Below are positions 12,255 through 15,030 of a stretch of DNA of 15,030 nucleotides, piece after piece (within the stretch, counting starts at the first letter, position 1; each line of letters begins with the position of its first letter). The DNA lies in NCBI GenBank assembly GCA_900554715.1, contig USIN01000024.1:1-15030 (forward strand), written 5' to 3'. Source of the DNA: an uncultured Bacteroidales bacterium. Lineage in GTDB: Bacteria > Bacteroidota > Bacteroidia > Bacteroidales > Muribaculaceae. The notes below the pieces were generated by a model. It was not told the origin of the DNA. It saw only the letters and a list, made by a program, of their open reading frames with translations, and did not search any database. Position numbers and translations under genes: made by a program.

Positions 12255-14534
12255 ATGAATAAGCTATCAATCAATATATTCAGACACTCGGGCTTCTGCC
12301 GGGTGGTCCTGGCGGCAGGCACCGCCGCTGTAATTTCCCTGACAGGATCTCACGAAATTTCAGCAAAAACCGACTATAAACTCAACGACACAGTCAGAGT
12401 CGGCTTCAATGCGTTGGATTACGTACTCCAGAAACCGCTGCCGTCACGTGCTTTCCCCGACAGCGCAGTGACCTCGCGACTTTTCGTGAGCGGCGGCATC
12501 GGTGGCTCGATGACCGGCCTTCATACGCGTCCGGGCGCACGGGCCGAACTCGGAGTCGGATATTGGTTTACGCCTGTACACGGCGGCCGAATCAGTTTTG
12601 ACGCCGGGCTGCATTCTGAATTTTCAGGTAAGCCGCGCGTATATTTCGGATCTTTCTCGGCTGACTATCTCATGAACTTCTCGGCTCTGTTACGTGGCTA
12701 TGACAGCAACCGCTCTTTCGAGCTTATCGGCGGTATAGGCGCAGAGTATCAGCGCATACGCCGCGACGGTGTATGGGGCAACGAAGGAGGATTCCGCACG
12801 TCGCTGCAGGCGCGCTTCAATGTCAGCCGGTCGATGTTCCTGTATGTCGAGCCGAGACTGACTCTCCTTGCCGGCACACAGTTCGGTGGAGGCGCAACCC
12901 GCCGGTTCCGTCCCGACGCCAATCTTTTTGTCGGCCTGGGATACCGTCTGCTCCGCAGCACCGAACGCCGCTACGGCTCATCAGACTTCCTTAATATCGA
13001 CGACAGCCATATATTCTTCTCTGCAGGCGCCGGGGCCACGGCCTTCCTGCGCAATTTCGACCGCAACTCCATCAACGGTATATTCTCGGCAAGTTTCGGC
13101 AAATGGCTCACTTACACCTCAGCCCTCAGAGTAAAAGCCGAATTCGGCCGCTACGGCAAAGTGCCACGCGCGAAAAACAACCGTTACATAGCCACAGGAG
13201 CAATCGATTATGTGTGGAATATAACCAACGCGTTCAGCGGCTATAATCCGGACGGCGTCTTCGGTCTCAATTTCAACATCGGTCCGTTACTCGCTTATGG
13301 CAACTCCGCCCGAGGCAAACTATATCCCGGCGCCGAAGCGAGCCTGACGGCCTCGTTCCGCCTGTCACCCAACTGGAGCCTGTTCATCGAACCACAAGTA
13401 CAGGTATTCAGCGGCAAATTCAGCACCGATATGGGCTATGGCTCGCGCCAGGCCATAGGATCGCTGACCGCCGGCGTCCATTATACATTCGGCAACTTCT
13501 ACCACGATTATCCCAAAGCTCTGGAAGAATTTCTCAAAGACCGCAACTGGTTCCTTACCCTCGGATTCTCTCCGGTCAAACGTTTCAGAGGCGACTACGG
13601 TAACGGCATGGCCGGCTCAGTCGGTTTCGGCCGCCGATTCACTCCCCTATCGTCTTGGCGCATAACAGCAGAGGGCGAAATATTCCGCCGCCAACCCATC
13701 TACGTATCGGCGACAGTCGCGGCCGACTATCTCTTCAGCATCTCTACAGCCATGGCCGGATATGACAGCGAGCGTCTGTTCGACCTGTCGGGCGTGATGG
13801 GTGTGTTCGGTGGCGTGGTAAATTACGTTGACCCCGCAAAAGCCGTGTATGGCAGTAAAATCGGTCTGAACGGATCGTTCCGTCTCAACGACGCCCTCAG
13901 CCTTTTCGTCGAGCCTCAGCTTCTGGGGGTCTGCCCCCGCGGATTAGGCAACCCCGGATGGACTCCCGAATTACGTGTCATGCTGGGCCTCAACTATCGG
14001 CTCGGCACGTTCAAAGGCCCTCGCGGCTCGATTGCCGATGCCGTGTTCGGAGGCGACGACCGCAACTTCGTCAGCCTCGCCGGCGGCCCGACTGTCAACA
14101 GCAGTGACAACGACCGCGCCAGCGGAGCTTTGCAGGCCTCGGTCGGACGATGGTTCTCGCTGGTATCAGGCTTGAGATTCAATCTCGGCTATGACTTCCT
14201 GATGTCGCCTCATCGCGATAACGTGAATCTAACTACTGCAAACATCGACTACCTGCTCAACGTCACTTCACTTATCGACCGCAATCCGAAACGCCGTTTC
14301 CACATAATCGGCGCCATAGGCGCCGGCCTCGGGTTCAGCAACGCACGCGACGCGTCAACAGGCGCGATGGGCAACGCGGGACTGCAATTCCGCTACAACC
14401 TTCCGTCCGACATCGACTTGCATATCGAACCCTGCATATCGGCCTACATGAACCGGGTCATCCCCGCCTACGGAACGTCGAACAGATTCATCACCGTCGG
14501 CCGCATTCTTGCAGGCGCGTCCTACCGCTTCTGA
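12255..14534 (+). CDS. Giant outer-membrane protein with four tandem beta-barrel modules
   Basis: 759 residues, not a family I recognise. A signal-like N-terminus (positive residues to R16, hydrophobic 17-31, ISA at 35-37) is followed by a linker and then four diverged repeats of one module at about 75-235, 252-415, 431-588 and 603-759. Anchors recur in register: a W/F-rich strand (YWFT 103, KWLT 283, RRFT 460, RWFS 632), DYL/DYV (137, 318, 491, 665), an RGYDSNRSF-like turn (147, 328, 501, 674), an IEP/VEP motif (198, 378, 552, 724) and a closing GYRLL/HYTFG/NYRLG/SYRF. The repeat period is 172-180 residues. Each module has about eight amphipathic strands, so about 32 in total. The chain ends SYRF, a good barrel-insertion signal. 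It is last in the operon with the DUF3575 and OmpA-like genes, and a weak terminator overlaps its stop codon. Confidence 0.8.
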   Translation: MNKLSINIFRHSGFCRVVLAAGTAAVISLTGSHEISAKTDYKLNDTVRVGFNALDYVLQKPLPSRAFPDSAVTSRLFVSGGIGGSMTGLHTRPGARAELGVGYWFTPVHGGRISFDAGLHSEFSGKPRVYFGSFSADYLMNFSALLRGYDSNRSFELIGGIGAEYQRIRRDGVWGNEGGFRTSLQARFNVSRSMFLYVEPRLTLLAGTQFGGGATRRFRPDANLFVGLGYRLLRSTERRYGSSDFLNIDDSHIFFSAGAGATAFLRNFDRNSINGIFSASFGKWLTYTSALRVKAEFGRYGKVPRAKNNRYIATGAIDYVWNITNAFSGYNPDGVFGLNFNIGPLLAYGNSARGKLYPGAEASLTASFRLSPNWSLFIEPQVQVFSGKFSTDMGYGSRQAIGSLTAGVHYTFGNFYHDYPKALEEFLKDRNWFLTLGFSPVKRFRGDYGNGMAGSVGFGRRFTPLSSWRITAEGEIFRRQPIYVSATVAADYLFSISTAMAGYDSERLFDLSGVMGVFGGVVNYVDPAKAVYGSKIGLNGSFRLNDALSLFVEPQLLGVCPRGLGNPGWTPELRVMLGLNYRLGTFKGPRGSIADAVFGGDDRNFVSLAGGPTVNSSDNDRASGALQASVGRWFSLVSGLRFNLGYDFLMSPHRDNVNLTTANIDYLLNVTSLIDRNPKRRFHIIGAIGAGLGFSNARDASTGAMGNAGLQFRYNLPSDIDLHIEPCISAYMNRVIPAYGTSNRFITVGRILAGASYRF
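12477..12959 (+). repeat. Beta-barrel module 1 of 4
   Basis: Protein residues about 75-235. Strand candidates: LFVSGGIGG, ARAELGVGYWF, GRISFDAGLHSEF, VYFGSFSADYLMNF, FELIGGIGAEYQ, GFRTSLQARFNVS, MFLYVEPRLTLLAG and NLFVGLGYRLL. This is the longest spacing to the next module (180 residues between VEP/IEP anchors). Confidence 0.7.
13008..13499 (+). repeat. Beta-barrel module 2 of 4
   Basis: Protein residues about 252-415. It shares FGKWLT, IDYVWNIT, SGYNPDGVF, GLNFNIGPLL, RLSPNWSLFIEPQ and LTAGVHYTFG in the same order as the other modules. It is followed by a short charged linker (HDYPKALEEFLKDR, 417-430) before module 3. Confidence 0.7.
13545..14018 (+). repeat. Beta-barrel module 3 of 4
   Basis: Protein residues about 431-588. 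Closest by eye to module 1 in the turn (AGYDSERLFDL versus RGYDSNRSFEL) and to module 2 in the later part (RLNDALSLFVEPQL versus RLSPNWSLFIEPQV). The loop after the VEP strand contains the single cysteine C560. Confidence 0.7.
14061..14531 (+). repeat. Beta-barrel module 4 of 4
   Basis: Protein residues about 603-759. It shares VGRWFS, NIDYLLNVT, DRNPKRRFHIIGAIGA, LHIEPCI and the final GASYRF. Its C-terminal Phe is the terminal residue of the protein, as in outer-membrane barrels recognised by the BAM complex. Confidence 0.7.
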
Positions 14535-14574
14535 CATCGGCATCAGGTCAGCATCAGGTCAGACGAATTTTTTT
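14530..14574 (+). terminator. Weak terminator overlapping the stop codon
   Basis: TCTGAC (14530-14535, containing the TGA stop) can pair with GTCAGA (14558-14563), followed after four bases by seven T (14568-14574). The loop region contains a tandem 11-bp repeat, which gives alternative pairings with the first GTCAG copy. The stem is short, so confidence is limited. Confidence 0.4.
14540..14561. repeat. Tandem 11-bp direct repeat
   Basis: GCATCAGGTCA occurs twice head-to-tail with no gap, immediately after the barrel gene. It looks like a recent slippage duplication and changes the spacing of the terminator-like stem. Confidence 0.8.
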
Positions 14575-14594
14575 AACATTTTATAGTCGAAAAG

Positions 14595-14626
14595 TTTGGC
14601 TGATAGCGGTTAAAATCGTACCTTTG
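14595..14626 (+). promoter_or_regulatory. Consensus promoter of rplM
   Basis: TTTG (14595-14598), a 20-bp spacer and TACCTTTG (14619-14626) match the Bacteroidetes consensus at every defined base. The start site should be near 14630, giving a leader of about 108 nt. Confidence 0.85.
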
Positions 14627-14628
14627 CA

Positions 14629-14738
14629 GACCGATTATGTCCAAATTAATTAACGACAGTCGTCATTCAGGCGCTTTTGGCCGAGCGCCGGCTTGGCTAC
14701 GGTCAAATTTATTTAACTACTAATCAACTAATTAAACA
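14629..14738 (+). promoter_or_regulatory. Structured 5' leader of rplM
   Basis: Possible pairings are a long-range stem GACCG (14629-14633) with CGGTC (14700-14704), an internal hairpin GGCGCT (14670-14675) / AGCGCC (14684-14689) with an 8-nt loop, and ACGA (14653-14656) / TCGT (14660-14663). AAATT (14643-14647) could also pair with AATTT (14706-14710) across the long-range stem, which would make a pseudoknot. The arrangement fits a ribosomal-protein autoregulatory leader, which is known for L13 in other phyla. I cannot confirm a family match. Confidence 0.4.
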
Positions 14739-15030
14739 GTGGATACTTTAAGCTACAAAACCGTATCTCCCAACGCACAGCAGGTCGAGCACGAGTGGGT
14801 CGTGATCGACGCAACCGACCAGCATCTTGGCCGTCTCTGCTCTAAAGTCGCAAAATTGCTTCGCGGCAAATACAAACCCTCTTACACTCCGTACACCGAG
14901 TGTGGCGACAACGTCATCATCATCAACGCCGACAAAGTCGTTCTGACAGGCAAAAAGATGACCGACCACATCTACCTCAACTACACCGGTTATCCCGGCG
15001 GTCAGCGTCAGGCAACCCCCGAAGTGTTGA
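14739..15030 (+). CDS. rplM: 50S ribosomal protein L13, partial (5' part)
   Basis: uL13, an early assembly protein of the large subunit. The first 97 codons are present and the gene runs off the window. Translation from GTG 14739 gives MDTLSYKTVSPNAQQ, which matches the usual Bacteroidales L13 start, followed by WVVIDATDQHLGRLCSKVAK, LLRGKYKPSYTPY, GDNVIIINADKVVLTGKK and YTGYPGGQRQATPEVL. GTG is supported because no in-frame ATG lies nearby upstream and the N-terminus is the conserved one. Expected full length is about 150 residues, normally followed by rpsI, which would lie outside the window. Confidence 0.97.
   Translation, partial: MDTLSYKTVSPNAQQVEHEWVVIDATDQHLGRLCSKVAKLLRGKYKPSYTPYTECGDNVIIINADKVVLTGKKMTDHIYLNYTGYPGGQRQATPEVL

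Noticed and set aside
1..15030. CRISPR arrays, insertion sequences, prophage, tRNA or rRNA genes
   Set aside because: No regularly spaced repeats, transposase or integrase motifs, tRNA cloverleaf or rRNA signatures were seen on reading both strands.

Overview
The window looks like a chromosomal segment from a Bacteroidales bacterium, most likely Muribaculaceae or a close relative. The evidence is the gene content (short-type adenylate kinase, DUF3575, OmpA-like proteins with the ASPEG motif), moderately high GC in the coding DNA, A-rich sequence instead of Shine-Dalgarno sites before start codons, and promoters of the Bacteroidetes type (TTTG, about 20 bp, TAnnTTTG). The family-level assignment is inference. 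All convincing genes are on the + strand.

Layout. Positions 1-248 are AT-rich and non-coding. They hold a promoter and a long leader for gmd-fcl (249-2392), the two-step GDP-L-fucose pathway that feeds surface glycans. An intrinsic terminator overlaps the promoter of hpt, which is followed by adk (2504-3691, purine nucleotide metabolism). A strong terminator ends that unit. Next come an acyl-CoA ligase, an exported N-acetylmuramoyl-L-alanine amidase and a small outer-membrane barrel (3831-7657). Then rplU-rpmA (ribosomal L21 and L27, 7813-8429) with its own promoter and terminator, and a stand-alone exported S1/P1-type nuclease (8541-9350) closed by two tandem hairpins.

The most unusual part is 9559-14534, a tight three-gene operon with gaps of 0 and 14 bp. 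All three products carry export signals: a DUF3575 small barrel; a 701-residue protein combining a CarboxypepD_reg-like domain, an OmpA-like domain with the ASPEG motif and a helical TPR-like tail; and a 759-residue protein made of four diverged tandem copies of an approximately eight-strand beta-barrel module. Together they read as an outer-membrane assembly. The first two resemble components near Bacteroidales fimbrial loci, but no fimbrillin is present and the four-module barrel is not one I recognise. The window ends inside rplM (L13), which has a textbook promoter and a structured leader.

Other points: an ops-like motif (the recognition element of RfaH-type NusG paralogues) in the gmd leader; a perfect 19-bp palindrome just after the predicted transcription start of the acyl-CoA ligase, which also argues for moving that gene's start to 3831; and a Ser where the ligase A10 lysine is expected.
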